Assembly (NCBI GenBank): GCA_028280565.1
Contig: JANQLQ010000031.1
Location: 1 to 38,533 of the forward strand
Length of the DNA stretch: 38,533 nucleotides
Direction of reading: 5' to 3'
Source: Fulvivirga sp.
Lineage (GTDB): Bacteria; Bacteroidota; Bacteroidia; Cytophagales; Cyclobacteriaceae
Below, in pieces: positions 9,055 through 16,895 of this stretch; positions within the stretch are counted from its first letter, which is position 1, and every line of letters starts with the position of its first letter. The notes beneath the pieces were generated by a model. The model searched no databases. It was not told where the DNA came from and saw nothing but the letters and a program-made list of their open reading frames with translations. The position numbers were made by a program, and so were the translations under genes.

Positions 9055-9325
9055 ATCCAAGGAGCCTTCATCCCATGCGTTTCGGGCCTGCCTCATCAGC
9101 ATCCTCCGCATCAGTTACTCTTTACTAGCTAGTTACAAATGTCAAACACACTTTAGATTTATACGGAGATCTCTAAATACTTAGTTTTTATTTTGTTATA
9201 AAAATATATTTATTTTACATAAATAATAATTAAAAAAATAAATAAAAAACAAAATAATACAGGGTTACAAACAATATACCTTTTACACTAAGACAAAACT
9301 TTTCTCCACCAAAAAAATTTAACCT

Positions 9326-9970
9326 ATGAAAAATTTGAGAATCGCTGTTGTCTTTTTTATGCTGATCGGGTTAGTTTCTTGCCAAGACGATCCCGTGGTA
9401 AACAATGACTCACACCCCTCTGAGCCTGCCCGGGAACTATCGCTGAAACAGGAAGGCCAAGAACAGGGTCGTCGTCAGAGATACTGTTTGCCAAACACCG
9501 TCGAAGGGCTACTGGTCAGAGACCCAGCAACCGGTCTTTCAGAATGTAAACCTTCACTTTCTGGTATATGTTCCATTAAGTGGTATTGCTATGACATTCC
9601 CGAGATATTTTTTGATCCATGCGAATTTATACCCTGCTGGATCGAACCGTTTGAACCATGGGAAATCTATTTTGAACTACAGCCCGAAGAGTTCTTTTCA
9701 TTTAAAGATGAGCTAGGAATTGATATTGACCTAGACACTGAATTTGCGCCTGCAAGGATCAATGAAGTCAACCTGGTATTACAGTTCTATGCACCTAAAG
9801 AAGAAGTACTGAACGAAGAAGTACTCTTTTTAGCCAACGACCTAAATTTAGGCGAAGAGTTTGCCGAACTATACGGTATGAACGGTAGTAAAATCGCTGC
9901 TGGAGAATACCCGGTGATATTCAACCCGGAAAACAACACCTACAATGCTATTGTAAATGTGGGATGGTAG
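9326..9970 (+). CDS. Lipoprotein of unknown function
   Basis: The N-terminus (KNLRIAVVFFMLIGLVSC) ends in a lipobox with Cys20, followed by QDD, so the 214-residue protein should be lipidated. The middle is rich in Cys (CLP, CKPS, CSIKWYCYDIP, DPCEFIPCW) and aromatic residues, which suggests disulfides. The C-terminal third is acidic (ELGIDIDLDTEF, EEVLNEEVLF) and ends in a predicted beta segment, NTYNAIVNVGW. I do not recognise a named family. The gene stands alone. The roughly 270 bases upstream are extremely A/T-rich (9180-9300), as expected for a promoter region, but no clear consensus was found. Confidence 0.7.
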   Translation: MKNLRIAVVFFMLIGLVSCQDDPVVNNDSHPSEPARELSLKQEGQEQGRRQRYCLPNTVEGLLVRDPATGLSECKPSLSGICSIKWYCYDIPEIFFDPCEFIPCWIEPFEPWEIYFELQPEEFFSFKDELGIDIDLDTEFAPARINEVNLVLQFYAPKEEVLNEEVLFLANDLNLGEEFAELYGMNGSKIAAGEYPVIFNPENNTYNAIVNVGW

Positions 9971-10283
9971 CGATCAAATAAATAAAACAACTTGAATCCG
10001 GGATAACGATTCCCAAAAAAGACTGTTATTGTCACTGCAAATGGCGGACATTTAGCAAAAAATGCTTGAATGCAGGGCAACAAGAGTCAACGTTTTCTTA
10101 GCTCACTCAAGAGATAGTATTCCCCACTCACTGGGCGGCTCAGGGCCGCCCGGTGAGTCATACGGGTTAGAGTTTTAGAACTATTGACCAGGCAAGTATT
10201 TCCTCCTCTCTCCCCTGGTAGAAACATCCCCTTCGAGGAATTACGGTTGATGCTGCAAGTTTGATGAGCCACACCTTCGCGCC
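9971..10283. other. Gene-free structured region with a strong G/C hairpin
   Basis: CTCACTGGGCGGC (10127-10139) pairs with GCCGCCCGGTGAG (10145-10157) with one G-T pair and a five-base loop. It has no T-tract, so a simple terminator is unlikely. The reading frames here are short and overlap repeat DNA. On the minus strand this stretch continues from the two-hairpin repeat at 10284-10402. It may be part of a decayed mobile element. Confidence 0.5.
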
Positions 10284-10402
10284 GATTTTGCAAAGGAAAG
10301 GTTCCTGTCTTGATGACAGGGTTCGTAGGACACCCGCATTACAAATGCTCGTGTTGGCGCCCTGTATTACTCGATGGGTGCGCGTTGCAAACGCCGACCA
10401 AT
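10284..10402 (-). repeat. Two-hairpin REP-like repeat, copy 1 (minus orientation)
   Basis: Read on the minus strand this matches 34391-34525 over more than 100 bases with scattered substitutions. It contains GCGTT-GCA-AACGC (10382-10394) and ACCCGCATTACAAATGC (10332-10348), whose core GCATT-ACA-AATGC is a perfect five-base stem. A third hairpin, CCTGTC-TTGAT-GACAGG, lies at 10304-10320. Paired palindromes with identical loops are typical of REP/BIME-like elements. Reverse-strand ORFs over it are artefacts of the repeat. Confidence 0.65.
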
Positions 10403-10458
10403 TTAAGTGGCACACTGCGGACCAGCTTATGGGCAAGGAGATTCGTTGTCGAGATAGC

Positions 10459-10500
10459 AGCTTTTTGCCGACTGCTTTTTTGCCAACTGCCGACTCAAAA
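10459..10500 (-). repeat. Heptamer-type repeat abutting the response-regulator stop codon
   Basis: On the minus strand, directly after the regulator stop codon, the units AGTCGGC, AGTTGGC and AGTCGGC occur, separated by A-rich spacers (aaaaaagc, aaaaagc). They are the same class as the repeats at 295-390 and 791-845. They do not form a clear terminator. Confidence 0.5.
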
Positions 10501-11259
10501 CTAAACGTCCAACCACCTTTTAAACTCCGGCGTCTTATCCGAGCTGATGACGATATCCACCTCCGCAGCTGGCTTTAGATCAATTTTAATACGCCCTTTG
10601 AAGTAAGGATGGATCTCATCGATGGCATCAAACTTTACGATGAACTGCCGGTTAGCGCGGAAAAACAGCTTTGGGTCCAATTGTGGGTCTATCACCTCCA
10701 AAGGCTGGTCCAGTGGGTATTTTTTTTGGTCGTGGGTCACAATATAGGTAAGCTTGTTATGGCTGTAGAAATAAGCGATCTTTTCTACCGGCACGGCCAA
10801 TATCTTTTGGCCAGAGCGGATCATAAAGCGAGATTTGTATTCTTTTTTTTGAGCCTGTATGATGGAGAGCAAGTCTTCATAAGGCACCGGGTGATCCCCC
10901 GACTTTGATAAGTCTTTGAATTTATGCAAGCTCGCTTCCAGCTTGTCCTTTTGTACCGGTTTGAGAAGATAATCGATACTATTCACCTCGAAAGCCTTGA
11001 TGGCATATTGGTCATAAGCCGTAGTAAATATTACCGGCCCTTTGTAGTCCACCTGGCTAAAGATCTCGAAGCTTAGCCCGTCGAGTAAACGGATATCGCT
11101 AATGATAAGCCCGGGGGCCTCATGCGTTTCAAACCATTCTATTGCCGACTCAATAGACTTCAACTCACCCACGATCTCAACCCCGTCATCAATATCCTTA
11201 AGCAGGTTCGCAATTTTTTCAGCGGCTAAGGTTTCATCTTCTAAGATCAATATTTTCAT
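10501..11259 (-). CDS. LytTR-family response regulator
   Basis: The 252-residue protein has a receiver domain (1-120) with the acidic pair in LEDE, phospho-acceptor Asp55 in IISDIRLLDG, Thr80 in FTTAYDQYA and Lys100 in YLLKPV. A LytTR DNA-binding domain follows (about 145-250, RFMIRSGQKILAVPVEKIAYF to FRANRQFIVKFDAIDEI). Phosphorylation by the adjacent kinase should control binding to promoter-proximal direct repeats, as in AlgR/LytR-type regulators. Its ATG overlaps the kinase stop in the form ATGA, which indicates translational coupling. Target genes are not evident; nothing adjacent is an obvious output. Confidence 0.92.
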   Translation of the reverse strand: MKILILEDETLAAEKIANLLKDIDDGVEIVGELKSIESAIEWFETHEAPGLIISDIRLLDGLSFEIFSQVDYKGPVIFTTAYDQYAIKAFEVNSIDYLLKPVQKDKLEASLHKFKDLSKSGDHPVPYEDLLSIIQAQKKEYKSRFMIRSGQKILAVPVEKIAYFYSHNKLTYIVTHDQKKYPLDQPLEVIDPQLDPKLFFRANRQFIVKFDAIDEIHPYFKGRIKIDLKPAAEVDIVISSDKTPEFKRWLDV

Positions 11260-12287
11260 ACCGTTTCTATCTCTAAAAGGGGTATTTCCACTTTAAATGT
11301 ATCCTCATCTTGCAGCACTGTTACTTGAAGGTCCGTAAAATATGCATATCTTTTTACTATATTTTTAAGCCCACTCCCTCCTTTATCTACCAAGTCCCCG
11401 GGTTTGAGAAATAGTGAGTTTTCCACCAGCAGGCGCCCTTCTTTACTTGTACCCATACGTACCCTCAACGGATGCTTCTCACTAATGATATTATGTTTAA
11501 TAGCGTTTTCTACTAGCAATTGAAGGGTTAGTGGGGGTAAAGCCCGGTACCTGTCCGCCGGGTCGATATCGATCTCAAAAATAATATTCTCCTCGAACCG
11601 GGTTTTTACAAGGTAGATATACGCTTGTATAAACTCCAACTCTTCTTCCAGTGAGACCAGGTCTTCCTCCTTTGACCTTAGGATCGCCCGGTACACTTCG
11701 GCAAATTTATCCAGGAACACTTTTGAACGGTCCTGGCTTTTATCGATCAGCGAAGATAAAATGTTCAGGTTGTTAAATAAAAAATGGGGATCGAGATGAT
11801 TTTTTAAAGAAGCCAGCTCGGCCTGTACAGTCTCTTTTTGGAATTGCTCCGCCACAAGTACGGACCTTTTCCAATGGCCCAAGAAATACAAGCTAAAATA
11901 AATGGAGAAAAGAGGAATAAATATGACCACGCTCCAGGCATTCATCACAATGATCTGTTCAAAAACCGGCGGGTCCTGGGTAAGCAGTACTTTAAATAAA
12001 AGGTAGGCTAGGTTGATCACAATAAGAGAATAGAGGATCCCCGCGACCAGGTGCGCGTAAAATCGTCGTGTGCCAAATTTTAACCAAGGAAAATACCGGT
12101 TAAACTGCCGGGTGATCCAACGGTTGCCCATCAATAATAAAATGATCACCGTAGTGAACCAGGTCACCGTTATGACCGCCGTTAGCTCTAGTCCCAGCGG
12201 ATCGGCAAAGAAATAAGCCAATAATTCTGCCAATACAACGATAAGCGCAACAATGTACCAGCGATTGATTTTAAAGCGTTTTATCAC
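11256..12287 (-). CDS. LytS/YehU-type sensor histidine kinase
   Basis: The 343-residue protein has four predicted membrane segments (about 10-30, 35-55, 78-102, 112-136) and no large sensor domain. The HisKA-like motif is NHLDPHFLFNNLN, with His168 the likely phosphorylation site. An ATP-binding domain follows (N-box around VENAIKHN at 259-266, G-box GGSGLKNI at 303-310). This is the usual partner of LytTR regulators in Bacteroidota, and the regulator gene overlaps its end by four bases. The start is GTG (12285-12287), chosen because it places a basic residue run before the first membrane helix. Confidence 0.9.
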   Translation of the reverse strand: MIKRFKINRWYIVALIVVLAELLAYFFADPLGLELTAVITVTWFTTVIILLLMGNRWITRQFNRYFPWLKFGTRRFYAHLVAGILYSLIVINLAYLLFKVLLTQDPPVFEQIIVMNAWSVVIFIPLFSIYFSLYFLGHWKRSVLVAEQFQKETVQAELASLKNHLDPHFLFNNLNILSSLIDKSQDRSKVFLDKFAEVYRAILRSKEEDLVSLEEELEFIQAYIYLVKTRFEENIIFEIDIDPADRYRALPPLTLQLLVENAIKHNIISEKHPLRVRMGTSKEGRLLVENSLFLKPGDLVDKGGSGLKNIVKRYAYFTDLQVTVLQDEDTFKVEIPLLEIETV

Positions 12288-12455
12288 CTTGGATCCCGTT
12301 AGTAGTTATAGGGTGATTGTGTTGTCAAGAGGTGGATGATCATGGAATGCTTGTTTGTCATTTGGAAGATGTTTTTGCGAGGACAGCGATAGAAACTCGC
12401 CAGCAGTCATAAATAAAGCTTTTAACAGCTGGTTTCCAACGCACAACTTAATAAA

Positions 12456-13724
12456 TTAATCAAAAACAATCTCGCTTACATTCTTCCAAGATATATATTC
12501 CGGGTCTTTTTTCCCTCTTTGGAAGACAAGAACACCATCGTTCCGGTCGGAAACATCCCGGCCATCTCCTAAGATCAGTTCTTGTCCATTTTTAAGTTCT
12601 ACCTGCGAATAGTTATAATTTTTGGGGCGAATTCGTTTAACATTTCGAAAGGGGATACGGTATTCCAGTTCATCGTCTTTGCCTTCCAAAAATTCGATAT
12701 CCATAGCCTCATCGAGGTCGTACACAATACGGCCCTGGTACCGGTTATTTTCATAGGTGATCACCGTGCCGCTCAGCCCTTTGGGTGGCCGGTAAGAGGA
12801 GTAACCGGGACCACTGCTCTTATAATCTTTTTCAAATACCACGTTGTCAAACACTTTCCATGGGATGTCGATCTTGCCCACCCCCTCTACGGTAACGATA
12901 ATACCGCGGTTCCCGGAGTTTACATCATTAGACCCGGTAAGGAAGAACGACCTGCCGCCATGAAGTTCCACGGTACTGCCGCCACGTCCACTTTCGATGG
13001 ACCTTATGCTTTCAAAACGGATAGAAGCATTACCATCCCGGTTATCGCCATCCAGCTTATCATTGCCGAGCCGTTCGTCATGATCCCACTGGATAAAACC
13101 GGTAAAGCTACCTTTGCGATATACCTCTACGGTGCCGTACAAAGGTTTGCCGAAATTAGGACGAAGATTGTTCGGAGTGGGTAAAAATTCCACCTTATCT
13201 ACCACCTCCCACTTTAAGGAGATCTCCCCTATTTCGTCGTCCAATATCCTGAGCCTGGGCTCAAGGTCGTTGTAGCCACTTCCGCTGACCCTTATCTTAC
13301 TGCCGTTCTTTAATTCTAAAACAGCGCTTTTTCTACTGTAGCTTTTTATGGTTTTAAGATCCCCGAATTGGACGGTAAACTGGTGCGTGTTTCCCACCTT
13401 GTTTTCCCATATGCTTAAGAAATTCCAATCAAAGTCCAACCAACTGTTTTCATCGTTACTATCCTTGCGTAAATGCTCATACTGCTGGCCCGCCACCTTG
13501 GATACATTGAAGTGATCGTTCCAGTAGGCTTCCTCCTTGCCCCAGCGCAGCTGTCCCTGGTAGGTATTATCACGGGTATACACCTTGCCATAAATGAACC
13601 CCCTCGTATCCTGTGCCTTTGTCTCCATTACAGTGATCAATACGGCCACGATAATGCCGAGCCCCAGTTGGAATGCCTTTTTGTATTTGGCTAGCAGTGA
13701 GATGGTTGTACCTATTACTGTCAT
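12456..13724 (-). CDS. Secreted protein with three internal beta-rich repeats
   Basis: I recognise no named family. After a signal or anchor segment (LGLGIIVAVLITVMETKAQ, ending near residue 38 from the ATG at 13724) come three tandem repeats at about 42-181, 192-298 and 314-422. Each has the order: G-x-V near the start, a Y-x-G or F-x-G-x2-x-W/Y strand, a D-E step, an I-x-F-x2-I-x2-I strand, a VELKNG or VELHGG turn, a DV-x3-N-x-G-I/V turn, and a final IxWkxhxxVxF strand. The first copy is longer than the others. A GTG nine codons upstream (13751) is the alternative start. It may be a periplasmic or surface beta-propeller or multi-blade scaffold. No catalytic motif is visible. Confidence 0.7.
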   Translation of the reverse strand: MTVIGTTISLLAKYKKAFQLGLGIIVAVLITVMETKAQDTRGFIYGKVYTRDNTYQGQLRWGKEEAYWNDHFNVSKVAGQQYEHLRKDSNDENSWLDFDWNFLSIWENKVGNTHQFTVQFGDLKTIKSYSRKSAVLELKNGSKIRVSGSGYNDLEPRLRILDDEIGEISLKWEVVDKVEFLPTPNNLRPNFGKPLYGTVEVYRKGSFTGFIQWDHDERLGNDKLDGDNRDGNASIRFESIRSIESGRGGSTVELHGGRSFFLTGSNDVNSGNRGIIVTVEGVGKIDIPWKVFDNVVFEKDYKSSGPGYSSYRPPKGLSGTVITYENNRYQGRIVYDLDEAMDIEFLEGKDDELEYRIPFRNVKRIRPKNYNYSQVELKNGQELILGDGRDVSDRNDGVLVFQRGKKDPEYISWKNVSEIVFD

Positions 13725-13891
13725 ATTACAAATAAGCGTAATAATAGGCACAAAGGTTCTTTAGTTTTTCCAAATGAGGGCATAAGCATACCGAATCGGG
13801 ATATGAGTAGACCAAAACTGCGATGAATAAGGGGTAAATCCCGGTAAAAGGGATCGACACCTATCGCAGACATGGGTAAAACCCTTCGGGA

Positions 13892-14506
13892 TCAATGGAT
13901 ATAATACTGTATACCAAAAAGACAATGACGATTCCTAGCGTATTCTGTATCGAAGTCGAAAGCAGGGTCATTCTCATCCAGTAATAAGATTTCTGTCAAG
14001 GGTCGTAATCCATGATAATATCGTGCACTCAATGCCCACCGCTCAAAAAAGTTGTAGGATACGCCTAGGTTGATCCCAATGTCAAAATCATCATAATTAT
14101 CCAGTTCAGAATCCCCCAGTCCATCGCTTGATTTAGACAAAGCATAGTTGAGCTGCGGCCCAAGCCTGATCCCTATTAAGTCTTTGACCGTATATTGCAG
14201 CTGTAAAGGAAGGGAGATGTAATTAAAGCGGATGGTAAAGTCACTTGTCGCAAAATTGTAATCTGCCCCCCGTCTCTCATAGTTGAGCTCTGCATGTAGT
14301 GCCAAATTATGTGACAATTCATGCGCTCCAAACAAACCAGCCATGATACTTGGAGCAGCGTCATAAAAATTACTAGATGGTAAATCAGGTTCCGACAAAG
14401 TACTGATGCCGATACCGGCGTTAACACCGTACCTGGCCTGGGTAAACCCTGTATATGAATGTATTATAAGCCCTAGAAATAAAAATATTGGCAAAATTCT
14501 CATCAT
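13892..14506 (-). CDS. Outer-membrane beta-barrel protein (paralog 1)
   Basis: The 204-residue product has a signal peptide (RILPIFLFLGLIIHSYTGFTQA) and the eight-strand pattern of the small Bacteroidota OMP beta-barrel family: RYGVNAGIGIST, LHAELNYERRGADYNF, FNYISLPLQLQYTV, IRLGPQLNYALS, DIGINLGVSYN, ALSARYYHGLRPL and FGIQYYIH at the C-terminus. It is a clear paralog of the next gene upstream (14557-15177), 50 bases away on the same strand, so the two are probably co-transcribed. Barrels of this family are structural or adhesive; no specific role is deducible. Confidence 0.82.
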   Translation of the reverse strand: MMRILPIFLFLGLIIHSYTGFTQARYGVNAGIGISTLSEPDLPSSNFYDAAPSIMAGLFGAHELSHNLALHAELNYERRGADYNFATSDFTIRFNYISLPLQLQYTVKDLIGIRLGPQLNYALSKSSDGLGDSELDNYDDFDIGINLGVSYNFFERWALSARYYHGLRPLTEILLLDENDPAFDFDTEYARNRHCLFGIQYYIH

Positions 14507-14556
14507 TATGATAGGTTAAAAAATAATATACTCTTGTGAGAGAAACAATCACTCGA

Positions 14557-15177
14557 TCAATGCAGGTAATATTGTACGCCTATCGCCCAGTGGCGATGTC
14601 TACCAAACTCGAATTCTTCGCCAGGGTCATTAGCATCTTCTGTAAAAAGAAGTGTATCTAGTGGTTTTAGTCCATGATAGTACCTGGCGGCTACTCGTAT
14701 TTTTTCTATTATTGGATAGCTTATTCCTAAGTTAATCCCTATATCGAAATCATCATAAACTTCATCGACCTCTGAATCAGGCAAAAAATCGCTAATCCCT
14801 GATACAAGATAATTAAACTGTGGGCCTAGTTTAAAACTAATATCGTTTTGAAGTGAATATTGAAGTTGTAGAGGGAGAGACAGGTAATTAAAGCGAATCT
14901 CGCCTTGGTCAAAAACGGCTACGTCAGCTCCCCGCCTTTCATAATTCAATTCTGTGTAAAGATCGAATTTTTCGGAGAGTTGAAATTCTCCGAACATGCC
15001 AAAAAGATAACTCATTGCCGCCTCGTAATAATCACTTTCAAAAGGCTCAGGAGGGTCATTAATATCGGACATATTGTTAATCCCAATGCCTGCATGAATA
15101 CCGTATCTTAATTGGCTGAATCCCGGTTGAAAGCTAGTAAGTAGAACCAAGATTGTGGGGAACAGGAAAAGTCTCAT
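14557..15177 (-). CDS. Outer-membrane beta-barrel protein (paralog 2)
   Basis: This 206-residue protein has a signal peptide (RLFLFPTILVLLTSFQPGFSQ) and the same strand order as the neighbour at 13892. Shared blocks include ELNYERRGAD, SLPLQLQYS/T, KLGPQFNY, YDDFDIGINLG and ARYYHGLKPL, and the C-terminus is GVQYYLH. The two differ mainly in the presumed surface loops (for example INDPPEPFESD and TEDANDPGEEF here), which suggests duplication followed by loop divergence. It is the first gene of the presumed pair. Confidence 0.82.
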   Translation of the reverse strand: MRLFLFPTILVLLTSFQPGFSQLRYGIHAGIGINNMSDINDPPEPFESDYYEAAMSYLFGMFGEFQLSEKFDLYTELNYERRGADVAVFDQGEIRFNYLSLPLQLQYSLQNDISFKLGPQFNYLVSGISDFLPDSEVDEVYDDFDIGINLGISYPIIEKIRVAARYYHGLKPLDTLLFTEDANDPGEEFEFGRHRHWAIGVQYYLH

Positions 15178-15301
15178 AACGGGTGATTGGTTTATTATCT
15201 CGAAATAACGAAAAAACCGTGTTTTTCGTATATGCTTTCTTTTGTTAAATCCTATCCTTTTACCTATGAAATGAAGAATTTAAAGAAAGTGGTATTGCGT
15301 T

Positions 15302-15646
15302 TTAAATCATTTTAGCCCTGTAACCTTCTTTTTGGAGGATATCCACCACCTTTTTCCTGAAATCTCCCTGGATCAATATTTCACCCTCTTTGGCAGAGCC
15401 GCCCACACCACATTTCGATTTCAGTAACTTTCCTAGCGTAGTAAGATCAGCAGGTGATCCTACGAATCCTGTCACCAAAGTCACCTGCTTACCGGCCCGT
15501 GCTTTTTTGTCCAGTTGTACACGTAGATTTTGCTCGGCGGGATCAAGGGTTTCCTCCTCCTCGTCGCCTTGGTAATGGTAATCATAGTCTGAATTGGTGG
15601 AATACACTACCCCATCCCTATTCTTCCAGTTGTTTTTCTTTGCCAT
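15302..15646 (-). CDS. yciH: SUI1/eIF1-family translation factor homolog (YciH-like)
   Basis: The 114-residue protein has a variable charged N-terminus with a [19 protein letters not shown] linker. The SUI1 fold follows (about 54-114): [32 protein letters not shown], then [22 protein letters not shown]. The family is related to eukaryotic eIF1 and bacterial YciH, which influences start-site selection in vitro. Its ATG lies three bases after the porP stop codon, so it is almost certainly co-transcribed with porP. A functional link is not obvious. Length is typical. Confidence 0.9.
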   Translation of the reverse strand: MAKKNNWKNRDGVVYSTNSDYDYHYQGDEEEETLDPAEQNLRVQLDKKARAGKQVTLVTGFVGSPADLTTLGKLLKSKCGVGGSAKEGEILIQGDFRKKVVDILQKEGYRAKMI

Positions 15647-15649
15647 AGA

Positions 15650-16693
15650 TCAAAAGTCAGGGCATGGGATCTGCATTACGTGCCTGGGAGGTTTACGAGG
15701 ATCTTTGGTAGACCAAGAATAAGAGATCGACACCTCGTGGGCTCCGCCACTCCCGGATCCCAGCCGGGAAATCGTAAAATCGTAACTATAACCAATGTTC
15801 AGCACATCGGAAGGGCGCTTTTTTGTAAACCCTACCAATAAAACGATTGACTCGTTATTGCTAAATCCTTCTAGGGATTTAAAAGGGAGCCCACGATACC
15901 ACGTGCCAATGATCAGGGGCTCTAAAGTAAGGTACATCCCTAAGTCTAGCTGGTCAAATTCTCCTTGTGTTTTGTATTGAAAGGTAGGGCTTAAGCTTCT
16001 TTCTTGTGGACGTGCATAGAGGCCACTGCCCATTACCCCGGGCTTGAACATAAGCTTCACACCCCCGTGAACTGACAATTTCCTCGGCAATTCATTAGGG
16101 TCCGACCCGTCGTCAAAAGCCTGGTTAGGAGTATTTAAATGATGTGCAGCTACCCCAAGCCATGCGTTCCTGGTGTAAAAGATCCCACCTGCGGAGATAT
16201 CGACAAAGTTTTTGCTTAGATCACCAAAGGTTTCACCGGAAGGGTTTTCCAGCTCCCCCGTCAAAGGATTGAATTGATCGCCAAAGGTAAGATCCGCAAA
16301 ATTCACATTCCGGTTAAAAAAAGCTGCTTGCAGCCCCGGGCGAAAGGTAAGCCAGTCATTGATGTATAGCTGGTAGGCGTATTGGACGGCTACACTGGTC
16401 GAAGACAGGCCTTGCTGCCCTTCACGGTCACGCATAAGCAAAAGTCCTACCCCGGAGTTCTTATCTTCGATGAACATATCGAAATATGCCGAGAAAGTGA
16501 CAAAATTAGCCTCGAGCGACGGCCACTGGTTTCGGTAGTTCACCCCTACCCGTGCCTGCTGTGTAGAACCGGCAAAAGCGGGGTTCAAATACAAGGGAGC
16601 GGCATAAAACTGGGAGAATTGCGGGTCTTGCGCGTTCACCGAACCGGGCAGTGCCAACACTATGATCAAAAATAAAACGAACGCTTTTCTCAT
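15650..16693 (-). CDS. PorP/SprF family type IX secretion outer-membrane protein
   Basis: The protein (347 residues from the ATG at 16693) has a signal peptide (RKAFVLFLIIVLALPGSVNAQ) and the family signature QDPQFSQFYAAPLYLNPAFA, followed by NYRNQWPSL. A beta-barrel follows with strands such as YAYQLYINDWLTFRPGLQ and LSVHGGVKLMF, and the tail ends PCPDF. PorP/SprF proteins accompany large T9SS cargo with CHU_C-type sorting domains, and SprF is needed for SprB secretion in Flavobacterium johnsoniae. The divergent CHU_C protein at 16896 is the likely cargo. A TTG four codons upstream (16705) is less probable. It is followed immediately by yciH. Confidence 0.92.
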   Translation of the reverse strand: MRKAFVLFLIIVLALPGSVNAQDPQFSQFYAAPLYLNPAFAGSTQQARVGVNYRNQWPSLEANFVTFSAYFDMFIEDKNSGVGLLLMRDREGQQGLSSTSVAVQYAYQLYINDWLTFRPGLQAAFFNRNVNFADLTFGDQFNPLTGELENPSGETFGDLSKNFVDISAGGIFYTRNAWLGVAAHHLNTPNQAFDDGSDPNELPRKLSVHGGVKLMFKPGVMGSGLYARPQERSLSPTFQYKTQGEFDQLDLGMYLTLEPLIIGTWYRGLPFKSLEGFSNNESIVLLVGFTKKRPSDVLNIGYSYDFTISRLGSGSGGAHEVSISYSWSTKDPRKPPRHVMQIPCPDF

Positions 16694-16751
16694 GCAGTAA
16701 ATCAAATAAACCCCAGCCAGCCCTAAAGTAAAATGTTATAATCCTTAGAAC

Positions 16752-16759
16752 CAAAAATA
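16752..16759 (-). promoter_or_regulatory. Possible -7 promoter element for porP-yciH
   Basis: On the minus strand the sequence is TATTTTTG, an exact fit to TAnnTTTG, about 60 bases before the porP ATG. The upstream -33 region is a weak match (ttatgg). It lies in the roughly 200-base gap shared with the divergent surface-protein gene. Confidence 0.4.
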
Positions 16760-16895
16760 CAAAAAGTAACTTTTTACCATAACGGCATTTTGTCGTTTAT
16801 TGTATAAATTAGTGAGTCACAGGGATAAAAAATTTCCCTATGATACAATCAGGACTGATTTTTGCAGTTATCTATCTAAACAAAAAAAGAATAAC

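Noticed and set aside
10087-10578. Several overlapping ORFs on both strands around 10.1-10.5 kb
   Set aside because: They cross hairpin repeats and the end of the response-regulator gene, overlap each other and show no domain or signal sequence.
10501-13724. LytS/LytTR plus the repeat protein and OMP pair as one functional system
   Set aside because: The kinase and regulator are clearly paired, but a 168-base gap separates them from the repeat-protein gene, and nothing in sequence ties the barrels or repeat protein to the regulator.
16800-16895. Upstream extension of the giant surface protein to a TTG
   Set aside because: The extra 32 residues (MYKLVSHRDKKFPYD and on) would precede and spoil the signal peptide that begins cleanly at the ATG at 16896.
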